The notes under the pieces were generated by a model. The model was not told where the DNA came from, did no database searches, and saw nothing but the letters and a program-made list of their open reading frames with translations. From Pandoraea anhela (GTDB taxonomy: Bacteria > Pseudomonadota > Gammaproteobacteria > Burkholderiales > Burkholderiaceae), in contig NZ_CABPSB010000006.1 of the NCBI RefSeq assembly GCF_902459655.1, forward strand, positions 62,001 to 126,000: a stretch of DNA of 64,000 nt. The letters run 5' to 3'. This document shows, piece after piece, positions 8,518 to 17,535 of the stretch. The stretch's first letter is position 1. Each line of letters opens with the position of its first letter. A program made the translations under genes and the position numbers.

Positions 8518-10382
8518 GGTGTCGCTCCTTTCGGGGAATCCGGCGGCGGCGTGTTCGGCTTGTGCGGATCCGAAGCGTCGCGATGCAGCGCCGCCGAGTC
8601 GCCGTGCACGAGCGTGGCGGGACGCCGCGGGTCCGGCGCGAGGTTCTGCGGCACGAAGTCGTCGATGTCGTCCGGCACGCTGTACTCGTAGGGCCAGCGG
8701 TACGCCGTCGGCAGCACCGGCCCCCAGTTGCCGTGTGCCGGCGGCACGTGCGGCGTCTGCCATTCGAGCGACGCCGCACGCCACGGATTGGCCCCGGCGA
8801 GCTTGCCGTGCCGCACACTCCACGCGAGGTTGAACAGGAACAGCAATTGCCCCAACGCCACGACGAACGCCGCCACTGAAATATAGGCGTTCATCGTATG
8901 CGCCGAGTCGGGGATGAAGCTGTAGTTCTTAAACTCGTAATAGCGACGCGGCATGCCGAGAATGCCGAGGTAGTGCATCGGGAAAAAGATCGCGTAGGTG
9001 CCGAGAAACGTAATCCAGAAGTGCCACTGCCCGAGGCGATCGTTCAGACGTCGGCCGGTCACGAGCGGGTACCAGTGGTAAATGCCCCCGAAGATCACCA
9101 GCAACGGCGCGACGCCCATCACCATATGGAAATGCGCCACCACGAAGTACGTGTTCGACAGCGGCATGTCGACGCTGACGTTCCCCAGGAACAGCCCCGT
9201 CAGACCGCCGATGCAGAACGTGCTGATGAAGCCGATGGCGAAGAGCATCGGCACCGTCAGATGAATGTCGCCACGCCAGAGCGTGAGTACCCAGTTGTAG
9301 ACCTTGATGGCGGTGGGAATCGCGATGATGAGCGTGGTCGTCGCAAAGAGAAAACCGAAATACGGATTCATGCCGCTGATGAACATGTGGTGCGCCCACA
9401 CGACGAACGACAGCGCCCCGATGGCGAGAATCGCCCAGACCATCATGCGGTAGCCGAAGATGTTCTTGCGCGCGTGCACGCTGATCAGATCGGAGACGAT
9501 GCCGAACGCAGGCAACGCCACGATGTAGACCTCGGGGTGGCCGAAAAACCAGAACAGATGCTGGAAGAGGAGCGGACTGCCGCCACGATAGTCGAGCGGT
9601 TGTCCCATCGAGACGAGTGCCGGCATGAAGAAGCTCGTATGCAGCGTCTTGTCGAGCAGCATCATCACACCGGAGACGAACAGCGCGGGGAAGGCCAGCA
9701 ATGCCAGCACCGTCGCCATCACGATGCCCCAGACCGTCAGCGGCATGCGCAGCAGCGTCATGCCCTGCGTGCGCGCTTGCAGCGCCGTGGTGACGTAATT
9801 GAGCCCGCCCATCGTCGCCGCCACGATGAAGATCACCAGCGAGACCAGCATCAGCACGATGCCCCACGCCGTACCGGGCGTGCCCGGCAGGATCGCCTGC
9901 GGTGGATAAAGTGTCCAGCCCGCCCCGGTCGGCCCGCCCGGCACGAAGAAGCTCGCCATCAACACGACGACCGCCAGCAGGTAGACCCAGAAACTGAGCA
10001 TGTTCAGGAACGGGAAAACCATGTCGCGCGCACCGACCATCAGTGGAATCAGGTAATTGCCGAACCCGCCGAGAAACAGCGCCGTGAGCAGATAAATCAC
10101 CATGATCATGCCGTGCATGGTGACGTACTGGTAATAGTGGCTGGCGTCGATGAAGGCGAACTTGCCGGGGAAGCCGAGCTGCATGCGCATCAGATTCGAC
10201 AGCACCAGACCGACCAGTCCCACGGCGATGGCCGTGCAGGTGTACTGCACCGCGATCACCTTGTGGTCCTGACTCCAGACGTATTTCGTCCAGAAGCTTT
10301 GCGGGCCATGCGCACCGTAAGCGCCGGCGTGGCCGGCATTGTCGGCATTGCTGGCGTGGTCGCTGTCGGCATTCCCAGTCAT
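8514..10382 (-). CDS. ctaD: Cytochrome c oxidase subunit I (A1-type haem-copper oxidase)
   Basis: The 622-residue catalytic subunit shows all metal ligands: H90 in TMHGMIM for the low-spin haem, H282 in GHPEVYI with the cross-linkable Y286 and the A1-type glutamate E284, H331/H332 in AHHMF for CuB, and H417/H419 in AHFHMVMG for the haems. K360 in IPTAIKVYNW marks the K channel. The D-channel region GARDMVFPFLNMLSF keeps the aspartate and one asparagine; the usual second asparagine is methionine. The N-terminus is Asn/His/Ala-rich and the C-terminus carries a hydrophilic tail of about 90 residues. It reduces O2 to water and pumps protons. It lies 72 bp after subunit II. Confidence 0.97.
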   Translation of the reverse strand: MTGNADSDHASNADNAGHAGAYGAHGPQSFWTKYVWSQDHKVIAVQYTCTAIAVGLVGLVLSNLMRMQLGFPGKFAFIDASHYYQYVTMHGMIMVIYLLTALFLGGFGNYLIPLMVGARDMVFPFLNMLSFWVYLLAVVVLMASFFVPGGPTGAGWTLYPPQAILPGTPGTAWGIVLMLVSLVIFIVAATMGGLNYVTTALQARTQGMTLLRMPLTVWGIVMATVLALLAFPALFVSGVMMLLDKTLHTSFFMPALVSMGQPLDYRGGSPLLFQHLFWFFGHPEVYIVALPAFGIVSDLISVHARKNIFGYRMMVWAILAIGALSFVVWAHHMFISGMNPYFGFLFATTTLIIAIPTAIKVYNWVLTLWRGDIHLTVPMLFAIGFISTFCIGGLTGLFLGNVSVDMPLSNTYFVVAHFHMVMGVAPLLVIFGGIYHWYPLVTGRRLNDRLGQWHFWITFLGTYAIFFPMHYLGILGMPRRYYEFKNYSFIPDSAHTMNAYISVAAFVVALGQLLFLFNLAWSVRHGKLAGANPWRAASLEWQTPHVPPAHGNWGPVLPTAYRWPYEYSVPDDIDDFVPQNLAPDPRRPATLVHGDSAALHRDASDPHKPNTPPPDSPKGATP

Positions 10383-10454
10383 GGCCCACCTCCCAGTGAA
10401 TTCCTTGCAGTTCCTCGTTATCGCCGGTGCGCTGCCTGCGTCACACCGAGCGGT

Positions 10455-12071
10455 CTATGGCGCGGGCCGGATCATCGGCACGCCCGGCTGTGCCGGCCCG
10501 GACGGCTGCGGACCGGCGCCCTGACGCGGCGGGATCGCGAGCGGCGGCGCGGTCGTCGTGGGATCGTTCAGCAATGGCAGACCGGGGGTGCCGCCGGGCC
10601 GGCGCGCCGGTGGCGAGGGCTGGGACGGTTGCATTCCCCGGCTGGACGATGAAGGAGACGACGGCGACAGCGGTGCGTACTGCGCCGGTGCCCGGGGCGT
10701 CTGGAGCGTGTTCTGCGCCAGTGTCAGCGCCGTCGCAGCGGTTTGCGTGGACGTTGACGCCTGCGCAGTGGTCGACGCCATGGCCAGAGGAAAGAGAGCG
10801 ACGGCGGCGGCTCGTTGAAGCGGTTTGAACATATCGATCGATGACAAGGCGACGGGTTGAACAAGGACGGTACGCGCGACGACGGCGTCCGTGCGGGCGG
10901 CATCCGGCAGCCAGGCCGCCGGATGCCGTTGCGCCAGGGGCGCGGGTGCATCGGGCTTCGCCGGCGGGCTCGCGCCCAGCGTCCGGATGTAGGCGATCAG
11001 CGCTTTCAGTTCGTCGTCGCTCAGTGCCACGATAGGCATGATCGGCGCAAAGCCTTTGGGCACACGCGCTGTCGGATTGCGAATGAAGGTAGCGAGGTAG
11101 GCATCATCGACGTGGGCGGTACTGCCGTCCTGAAACGTCTCCGTCTTCCCGTAGAGGCCATGCCACGTCGGCCCCACACCGGGCGAGCCATCCACCGAAT
11201 GACAGCCGACACACCCCTTGGCCTGCGCGAGCCACTTGCCCTTTGCCGCGAGCGGGTCGGCCGCGGTCGCCCCGGCTTGCCTGGCCTGCAACGCGGCGAA
11301 GGTCGGCAGGCTGGCGACCCAGGCGTCGTAGGCGGGTTTGTCGTCGACGACCACGACACCGCGCATGTTCGCGTGCCCGACACCGCAGAGTTGTGCGCAA
11401 AGAATGTCGAAGCGCCCCGTGCGCGTGGGCGTGAGCCACATTTGCGTGACCATGCCCGGCACCATGTTCATGCGGGTGCGAAACGGCGGGACGTAGAAAT
11501 CGTGCAGCACATCTTTGGCGCGCAGCAACAATTTCACCGGCTCGCCCACGAGCAGGTGCAACTCGGGTGCGTCGACGATGCGGTTGTCCTGATTTGCGGG
11601 ATCTTTAGGATTCAGGCCAAGCGGATTGTCCGCGCTCACATAGCCGGGATCGGAGGTGCCCAGACGCCCGTCCGGGCCCGGCAGCCGGAAGCGCCATTGC
11701 CATTGCTGACCGACGACTTCGACGACCCGCGCGTCTTTGGGCGGATCGATGAGCCGCGCGTAGACGAACAGCCCTGGCGCGAGCATGGCGGCGATGCCGA
11801 CGGTCGTGATGCCGATCAGCCAGGCTTCGAGCCGCCGGTTATGGGGTTCGTACGCCGCCCGATGCCCGTCGCGATGGCGGTAGCGGAAAATCGCCCATGC
11901 GACGAAAAGATTGACGACGACGAAGGCCACGCCGGTGATCACCAGCGTAATGGTGAGGGTGTCGTCCATCTGACGCCAGTTCGACGCCAGCGGGGTCAGC
12001 CACCACGGACTCCAGACATGAAAGGCGAGCGCGGCGGCAACGACGACGATCAGGAGGATCGGGAGGGCCAT
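10455..12071 (-). CDS. ctaC: Cytochrome c oxidase subunit II fused to cytochrome c, with an unusual C-terminal extension
   Basis: I start at ATG 12071 (MALPILLIVVV, 538 residues); an in-frame GTG at 12098 is possible. Two N-terminal membrane helices are followed by the CuA domain: H190 and the C225-x3-C229-x3-H233-x2-M236 cluster (CAQLCGVGHANM). Next comes a class I cytochrome c domain with CVGCH (287-291) and axial M345 (APIMPI). It takes electrons from a soluble cytochrome c. After about residue 365 a tail of some 170 residues follows, including a hydrophobic stretch at about 414-437 that looks like a signal peptide (MFKPLQRAAAVALFPLAMAS) and then a Pro/Ser-rich end. This tail is not part of the known family. 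First gene of the oxidase operon. Confidence 0.93.
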   Translation of the reverse strand: MALPILLIVVVAAALAFHVWSPWWLTPLASNWRQMDDTLTITLVITGVAFVVVNLFVAWAIFRYRHRDGHRAAYEPHNRRLEAWLIGITTVGIAAMLAPGLFVYARLIDPPKDARVVEVVGQQWQWRFRLPGPDGRLGTSDPGYVSADNPLGLNPKDPANQDNRIVDAPELHLLVGEPVKLLLRAKDVLHDFYVPPFRTRMNMVPGMVTQMWLTPTRTGRFDILCAQLCGVGHANMRGVVVVDDKPAYDAWVASLPTFAALQARQAGATAADPLAAKGKWLAQAKGCVGCHSVDGSPGVGPTWHGLYGKTETFQDGSTAHVDDAYLATFIRNPTARVPKGFAPIMPIVALSDDELKALIAYIRTLGASPPAKPDAPAPLAQRHPAAWLPDAARTDAVVARTVLVQPVALSSIDMFKPLQRAAAVALFPLAMASTTAQASTSTQTAATALTLAQNTLQTPRAPAQYAPLSPSSPSSSSRGMQPSQPSPPARRPGGTPGLPLLNDPTTTAPPLAIPPRQGAGPQPSGPAQPGVPMIRPAP

Positions 12072-12288
12072 GGAGCGCGTTGCACGCGCAGCGCGCACAC
12101 GCCGATGTGCACGCCCGCACGGCCCTTGCCGGACGAATCGTCTTGCACGATGTCGGTCTCCCTCTTGTTATGTGCTTTAAGGCTAGTCGGACATGACGAC
12201 GTGTCAAGGCAAACTTGGGTGCGCTGGCGTCGCAACCCTATCCGGCGTAGCATTCGCTCAAATTGCTTGCAAACGAGAGATGAGTGCA

Positions 12289-13107
12289 ATGGAAATGCAT
12301 CGTAAGGAAATTGGCCAGTTCATCGCCGCACGTCTACAGGAAAATCTCGAGACCGCCCGTACCCAATGGCAACAGAGTGCGCCGGTAAATTATTTCGTCG
12401 TCGACAATGTATTGCCCGAAGCGCTGGCGGCGTCGGTGCGCGCGGGTTTTCCCGATGCGTCGACGATGATGCTGCGCAAGAGCCTGCGTGAGCTGAAATA
12501 CGTGTCGGCGCAGATGAACCGGCACGCGCCGATTCTCGAAGAGGTGATCTTCGCGTTTCAGATGCCGGAAGTCGTCGACCTCGTCACACAGATTACCGGT
12601 CTGCGCTCGCTGTATCCGGACGAGCATCTGTATGCCGGCGGGATTTCGATGATGGGCCCGGGCCACTTCCTGAATCCCCATCTGGATAACTCCCATGACA
12701 AGGATCGCGCGCGCTATCGCGTGTTGAATCTGCTGTATTACGCGTCGCCGGGCTGGCGCGAGTCGTTTGGCGGGAATCTGGAAGTGTGGCCGAACGGCAC
12801 GAAGGCCGAACCCGTTACGATCGTCAGCGAATTCAATCGTCTGGCCGTGATGGTGACCAATCAGCATTCCTGGCATTCCGTGTCGCCCAACCTCAGTCAG
12901 GAACAGCGCTGCTGCGTGTCGAACTACTATTTCTCCGATCACCCGGTCGGCGACGACGAATATTTCCATCCGACGTCGTTCCGCGGACGCCCCGATCAAC
13001 CGGTGCGCGACGTCGTGCTGCAAGCGGACGCGGCAGCGCGTCGCATCGTGCGCACGCTGTTCCCGCACGGGGTGACGGATAACAAGCACGTCTACAAGAA
13101 GGACTGA
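12289..13107 (+). CDS. 2-oxoglutarate/Fe(II)-dependent dioxygenase (prolyl 4-hydroxylase-like)
   Basis: I prefer the ATG at 12289 (MEMHRKEIG) because GAGAG at 12275-12279 is well spaced as a ribosome binding site; an open frame extends to 12193. The 272-residue protein carries a double-stranded beta-helix oxygenase with the iron triad H-x-D in NPHLDNSHD and a distal histidine in NQHSWHSV. LNLLYYASPGW, FGGNLEVW and CCVSNYYFSD are typical of the 2OG-Fe(II) oxygenase superfamily (PF13640 type). The substrate, a protein residue or small molecule, is unknown. It is divergent from ctaC and 6 bp upstream of the Nudix gene, so the two are probably cotranscribed. Confidence 0.85.
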   Translation: MEMHRKEIGQFIAARLQENLETARTQWQQSAPVNYFVVDNVLPEALAASVRAGFPDASTMMLRKSLRELKYVSAQMNRHAPILEEVIFAFQMPEVVDLVTQITGLRSLYPDEHLYAGGISMMGPGHFLNPHLDNSHDKDRARYRVLNLLYYASPGWRESFGGNLEVWPNGTKAEPVTIVSEFNRLAVMVTNQHSWHSVSPNLSQEQRCCVSNYYFSDHPVGDDEYFHPTSFRGRPDQPVRDVVLQADAAARRIVRTLFPHGVTDNKHVYKKD

Positions 13108-13113
13108 TTCCCG

Positions 13114-13695
13114 ATGTCCAGACGCGAGCGCATACGGATTCTGTCGGTCGACACGCTGTCCGCGCAGCAGCGCAGGCTGGAGCGGCAAACCTTCGAATAT
13201 GCGCGCGAAGACGGCGCAACGCAGGTGCTGGACCGTGAGATCTATCACGTCGGCGACGGCGCAGCGGTGCTGCTCTACGATCTCGCGCGACGCACGGTCA
13301 TTCTCGTCGATCAGTTCCGCTTGCCGGCCTATTTACGCGGCGAAAGCGGTTGGATGCTCGAGGTGCCAGCGGGATTCGTGGACGGTATCTCACCGGAGGT
13401 GCGCGCTCGCGAAGAGGCCGCCGAAGAAGCCGGATATCGGGTGGGAGAGGTGCGGCAAGCCTTTAAGGCGCTGATGATTCCCGGGTGCATTCCGCACCTC
13501 GTGTACGGCTTCGTTGCACCGTACACGCCCGACGACCGCATCGGCAACGGCGGCGGGCTGATTCAGGAAGGTGAAGACATCACGGTCGTGGAGCTCGACA
13601 TCGACCGCGCCCTCGACATGGTCGCCAGCGGGGAGATCACCGACGCAAAAACGATCATGCTGCTTCAGCATGTCGCACTTCACGTTTTTCGCTAG
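13114..13695 (+). CDS. Nudix hydrolase, NudK-like (GDP-mannose / ADP-ribose pyrophosphatase type)
   Basis: The 193-residue protein has the Nudix box in EVPAGFVDGISPEVRAREEAAEEAGY (about residues 89-114; REEAAEEAG is the metal-binding core). Length, the early AAVLLYDLARRTVILVDQFRLP strand pattern, and the late EGEDITVVELDID and GEITDAKTIMLL match the E. coli NudK/ADP-ribose pyrophosphatase group, which hydrolyses GDP-mannose or ADP-ribose. It follows the dioxygenase by 6 bp. NudK-type activity would fit beside a polysaccharide locus, but this is only positional inference. Confidence 0.85.
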   Translation: MSRRERIRILSVDTLSAQQRRLERQTFEYAREDGATQVLDREIYHVGDGAAVLLYDLARRTVILVDQFRLPAYLRGESGWMLEVPAGFVDGISPEVRAREEAAEEAGYRVGEVRQAFKALMIPGCIPHLVYGFVAPYTPDDRIGNGGGLIQEGEDITVVELDIDRALDMVASGEITDAKTIMLLQHVALHVFR

Positions 13696-13706
13696 ATGAC
13701 GGGGCT

Positions 13707-13767
13707 GCGCGTGGCGATCCGGGATTGCGCCACGCGCCCGGCCAGGGGCGCGCGCGTGCCGCGCGCC
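13707..13767. terminator. Two tandem hairpins between convergent genes
   Basis: The first hairpin has 10-bp arms 13707-13716 (GCGCGTGGCG) and 13728-13737. The second has 8-bp arms 13747-13754 (GGCGCGCG) and 13760-13767. They lie between the stop of the Nudix gene (13695) and the stop of the convergent glycosyltransferase (13805), so they can end transcription in both directions. Neither has a clear U-tract. Confidence 0.45.
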
Positions 13768-13804
13768 TGATGAATTTGCGGCGCCCGACACACGGAATGA
13801 AGGC

Positions 13805-14845
13805 TCAGGACGCGGCCACGACGCGCCGACGCACCTTGTTCAACACGAAGTGCACACCCCGGCGGAGGTCGCCGTTGGAGATGCGGCCGACCGTTGTCGC
13901 CATCATGCCCCAGGCGAGCGCGAGCGGACGCGGCCAGCAAATGATCGGCGCCACCCAGAAGCGGAACAACGCACGCTTGCCGAAGCGCGCCGAGAAACGT
14001 CGGTAAGTCTCCCGCAAATCGCCTTGCCGCGCGAGTCGCTGGCGCACCAGATTGAACGGATGGTAGGACTTGAGCATGCGCGTCTCGAACTGTTCGATGG
14101 CGCTCGCGCTCAATCCTTCCGGACGATAGGAGTCGAGAATTCGGCCCAAACGCTCCACGAAGACCTCGGAGAAGTCGTAACCGCCGGAATTCGCCCGCTT
14201 GCACGCGAGAATGTAGCGCTTGAGATAGGCGTTGTGGCCGACCTTGAGCGCGGCATTGACGACCAGATGCACCTGCACGAGGTTGCTGCCGCAGAATTGG
14301 CGGGCGTCGATCTCCTGCTGCACACGGCGGTTGATGATGCACGCCGAAATGAACGTGATGTGCGAGCCCAGCTCGGAGAGAAACGTCCCCATGTCGTCGA
14401 ACACGTCGACACGGGAGTCGCCGCCCGGATGCTCCGCCACCGGATCGACTTCATAGCCGAAAGGACGCAGACCGACCACACCGTACTCCGCCTTTTGCAG
14501 ATGGTCGATCAAATACGAGAGCGTGCCGGCGACATAGATATCGTCGTCGCCCATGATCTGGACGTAGTGGCCCTGGGCCTCGTTGAAGCACTGCGCAATG
14601 TTCGCGTCGGAGCCGATATCGACCGTATTTCGGATGTATCGGATCGGCAGACCCTGCTTGATGGCGCGCGCGACGACCTCGGGCGTGGCGTCGGTCGAGT
14701 GGTTGTCCGACACGATCACTTCGAGCAGGCCGGGCGCAAGCGAACGCGACTCTTCGATGAGACTTCGCAAATTCAGTTCGAGATAGTTCGCCCGAGTAAA
14801 AGTCGGAATTGCGATAGTCAGCAGAGGTGAAGCTTCAACGTTCAC
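13805..14845 (-). CDS. Family 2 glycosyltransferase (AbeX-like)
   Basis: The 346-residue protein opens with the GT-A fold motif LLTIAIPTFTRANYLELNLRS and has EVIVSDNHSTDATPE and the metal-binding QIMGDDDIY (about residues 94-102). The C-terminal third (DLRETYRRFSARFGKRALF...) resembles abequosyl- or colitose-type transferases of O-antigen loci. It should add a nucleotide-activated, probably deoxy, sugar to the undecaprenyl-linked O-unit on the cytoplasmic membrane face. The start overlaps the stop of the flippase gene by 4 bp. It is the last gene of the 20-kb minus-strand block. Confidence 0.85.
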   Translation of the reverse strand: MNVEASPLLTIAIPTFTRANYLELNLRSLIEESRSLAPGLLEVIVSDNHSTDATPEVVARAIKQGLPIRYIRNTVDIGSDANIAQCFNEAQGHYVQIMGDDDIYVAGTLSYLIDHLQKAEYGVVGLRPFGYEVDPVAEHPGGDSRVDVFDDMGTFLSELGSHITFISACIINRRVQQEIDARQFCGSNLVQVHLVVNAALKVGHNAYLKRYILACKRANSGGYDFSEVFVERLGRILDSYRPEGLSASAIEQFETRMLKSYHPFNLVRQRLARQGDLRETYRRFSARFGKRALFRFWVAPIICWPRPLALAWGMMATTVGRISNGDLRRGVHFVLNKVRRRVVAAS

Positions 14846-16167
14846 GAGTCATGTCTCCAGGCCCGATTGCACCGATACCAGATAAAGCAGGCAATGGGTA
14901 AATTCACAAGCAGATTAACCGACGCCAGCACCGTCACCAGTCCGGCCGAAGAATAATGGGTGGCGGCCCAGAAAATGATCGGCACGGTGACGATCGCGGA
15001 CGTCGACAGCGCCGCCATGAACGGCTCGCGCCGGAAGCTGCGCAGATGCGCGGCCAGACCGCCGATCAGTTGGTTGCTGAATACGAAGACGAGCAAGCCG
15101 GCCAGTTGCCAGAAGGGCAACACCCGCTGCGCGTACTTCGTATCGGCGAACCACCAATCCGCCGCCAGCACGCCCAGCGCCATCACGACGAAAATCCCGG
15201 ACGACATGGCGAAATCGCGCCAGAACATGTGATCGAGGGTGTGCCAGTCGCGCATGGCCGCTGCGCGCGCCATCTGCGGAACCCGGCGCGTGATCCAGGA
15301 TTGTGCGACAAGTCCGAGCGTATTCACAATCGCGAGCGACAACCCCAACTGCCCGGCGATGACGGCGCCCTGAGTGTGGAACAGAATCGGGATGTTGATC
15401 TGCGTGAGCAGGTAGCCGCACAGCAGGTTGATGCCGAGCCGCCACTGCAACGGCCACACCTCGTTGCGCCAGGCAAAACCGTGCCCGGCGTTGCTGAGCG
15501 CGATTTGCAGCAGCCCGCGCCGGTAGCGCAGCAGCCAGACGAGGGGAATGAGCAGCGTCGCGGCGGGCACCATGACCGTGGCCCAAAGCCCCGCGCCGCT
15601 GGCGAGCGTCGCCCAGCAGGACAGCGATCCGCAGACCGCCAGGGTCAGGCGCAGCGCATACACGCGACCGATCTGGCCTGTGCCTTCGAGAATCGACAGG
15701 AATGGCGTGACGATGAGGCCGGCCGCCGTGAACGAACAGAGCACGAGCCAGGGCGTGAGCCACTCGATGGCGGGGGAGTGCTTGGTGCCGAAGAACAGGA
15801 TGCCTCCGGGCACGATCAGCAGCAGAAAGACCAGCGCCGTGACGCCATACCAGCGCAGGGCGCTGTGCGCGAGGGCATGGAAATAGGCGCTCGCTTCGCC
15901 TTCGACGCTGCCGTCCGGCTTCCAGGTCAGACCGGTGAACGCATGTGCTGACACCTGCACGAGCACCATGGACAGCCCAAGATCGAACAAGGAGTAGAGC
16001 GCGGCAACGCTGATAAAGCTGTAGTACCAGCCCTGAATTTCCGGCGAGAGGAAATGAACGGCAAGAATCGTCGTCAGCAGCCCGGCTCCGGCCTGCCAGA
16101 GCCGGAGCGAGAGCACGAGTGCGAGATCTCGCGAAATGAACGACTTGCGCAGAGGTATGCTGTTCAC
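14842..16167 (-). CDS. wzx: Wzx-type oligosaccharide flippase
   Basis: This is a 441-residue polytopic protein with about 12-14 hydrophobic helices and few charged loops. The MATE/MOP-like pattern begins near FLSPEIQGWYYSFISVAALYSLFDLGLS (residues about 40-67). Family members move undecaprenyl-diphosphate-linked O-units to the periplasmic face. It lies between the PtmE-like gene (54 bp upstream) and the glycosyltransferase (4-bp overlap), as expected in an O-antigen cluster. Assignment is by topology and context; sequence conservation in Wzx is always low. Confidence 0.8.
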   Translation of the reverse strand: MNSIPLRKSFISRDLALVLSLRLWQAGAGLLTTILAVHFLSPEIQGWYYSFISVAALYSLFDLGLSMVLVQVSAHAFTGLTWKPDGSVEGEASAYFHALAHSALRWYGVTALVFLLLIVPGGILFFGTKHSPAIEWLTPWLVLCSFTAAGLIVTPFLSILEGTGQIGRVYALRLTLAVCGSLSCWATLASGAGLWATVMVPAATLLIPLVWLLRYRRGLLQIALSNAGHGFAWRNEVWPLQWRLGINLLCGYLLTQINIPILFHTQGAVIAGQLGLSLAIVNTLGLVAQSWITRRVPQMARAAAMRDWHTLDHMFWRDFAMSSGIFVVMALGVLAADWWFADTKYAQRVLPFWQLAGLLVFVFSNQLIGGLAAHLRSFRREPFMAALSTSAIVTVPIIFWAATHYSSAGLVTVLASVNLLVNLPIACFIWYRCNRAWRHDS

Positions 16168-16221
16168 CGGCGCCGTGCTCCTGTTTCGACGTCGGTCATG
16201 ACAGTCATACGCGGGCTTTGC

Positions 16222-17292
16222 TCAGAAAATCTTCGATGCGAGATCGTAATCGCTCGGACGGCCGACGTCGAGCCAATGTTCGAAGATCGGGAAGCACGAC
16301 ACCGGCTGCGACGCCTTGATCAGGTTGGCCGCGACATCGGTCATGTTGTAGTGCCCCGTTTTCGGGAGCGTGTCGAATACGCGTTTCGAGAGGAAATAAA
16401 TGCCGCTGTTCACGAGGAAACTGAAACTCGGCTTTTCTTCGATATGCGTGACGAGCGAATCGGTTGCGCTGATGACACCGAACGGCACTTGATAACTGTA
16501 TTGCGTTGCCGCAATCGTCATGGCCGAATTGCTGCGCAGGTGGAAAGCGAGAAACATGCCGATATCGAGATTCGTCAGAATATCGCCATTGAACACGAGC
16601 GTGTTTTCGTCCTGAAACGGCACGAGCGAAAGCGCACCGCCGGTGCCAAGCGGCACCGTTTCGTGAACATATTGAATATCCACACCGAACTTCTCGCCAT
16701 TACCGAAGTGTTCGGTAATCTTTTCCGGCAAATAGTGGGTGGAAATAAAAATCCGATTTGCGCCGTGGCTCACCAGTTTCTCGATGCTGATTTCGAGCAT
16801 CGGCCGACCGTTGACCTGCAACATCGGCTTTGGCGTGTCCTCGGTAAACGGACGCAAACGCTTGCCGAATCCGCCCGCCATCACCACCGCCGTGAAATTC
16901 CGGTTGATGTAGTGGGGAGCGTGGTTGACGGCCTGATGATCAATGACGGAGACGGGGTGTCCGTCATTGTCCGTCAGCACCAGTTGCCGCAGCGAATGTG
17001 TTCTAAAGAGACGTTCGCGCTCTTCACGCGATGAATGAACGCTGGCGGTAATCGGAACCGGCCTTGCGCTGCTACTCTTGATTCTGTGTATCTCAATGGC
17101 CAGATCCTCGAGTTTGTTGCCCTCGAGGAAGGCGCGGCGTACATCGCCGTCCGTGATGATATTGACGAATTTCCCTTGGTCGAACAGCAGTGCGCAGGCA
17201 ACCGGTCCGCTTGCCTGGATTCGGGCGATGACGTCGGATATCTTGGAGTCGAACGATACACTAAGGCTATCGATGTTGTCGAAGTTCATCAT
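16222..17292 (-). CDS. CBS-domain nucleotidyltransferase, PtmE-like (sugar-1-phosphate guanylyltransferase candidate)
   Basis: The 356-residue protein has a tandem CBS module (about 10-125; KFVNIITDGDVRRAFLEG is a typical CBS end) and a nucleotidyltransferase with the signature VVMAGGFGKRLRPFTEDTPKP at about residue 138, then VFNGDILTNLD. This architecture is that of Campylobacter PtmE, which makes GDP-glucosamine for CMP-legionaminate synthesis, and of related enzymes in nonulosonate loci. Starts at GTG 17298, ATG 17292 or ATG 17289 are all possible. It sits downstream of neuB, neuC, neuD and legC homologues, which supports a nonulosonic-acid role. Substrate and nucleotide specificity are inferred. 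Confidence 0.8.
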   Translation of the reverse strand: MMNFDNIDSLSVSFDSKISDVIARIQASGPVACALLFDQGKFVNIITDGDVRRAFLEGNKLEDLAIEIHRIKSSSARPVPITASVHSSREERERLFRTHSLRQLVLTDNDGHPVSVIDHQAVNHAPHYINRNFTAVVMAGGFGKRLRPFTEDTPKPMLQVNGRPMLEISIEKLVSHGANRIFISTHYLPEKITEHFGNGEKFGVDIQYVHETVPLGTGGALSLVPFQDENTLVFNGDILTNLDIGMFLAFHLRSNSAMTIAATQYSYQVPFGVISATDSLVTHIEEKPSFSFLVNSGIYFLSKRVFDTLPKTGHYNMTDVAANLIKASQPVSCFPIFEHWLDVGRPSDYDLASKIF

Positions 17293-17535
17293 GATCACTA
17301 CTGCAATAAAAGCTGAGGAATGAATACGCAGTGGGGCGAAAGCCGCGAATCAGGCGGCTCGCCCACCAGTCGTATCGGGACAACGACACGACTTATGCTG
17401 CATGCAGCGGTGGAGGGGCATGAAACAGGCCCGAGGCACTCGACTTCACGCGAACGTGACGCCTGAGGCGCCGCCAGAAATAGCGATCCCCGAGTTAATC
17501 CAAGGATAGCATGTCACCCCGTCCATCCAGCCCGC

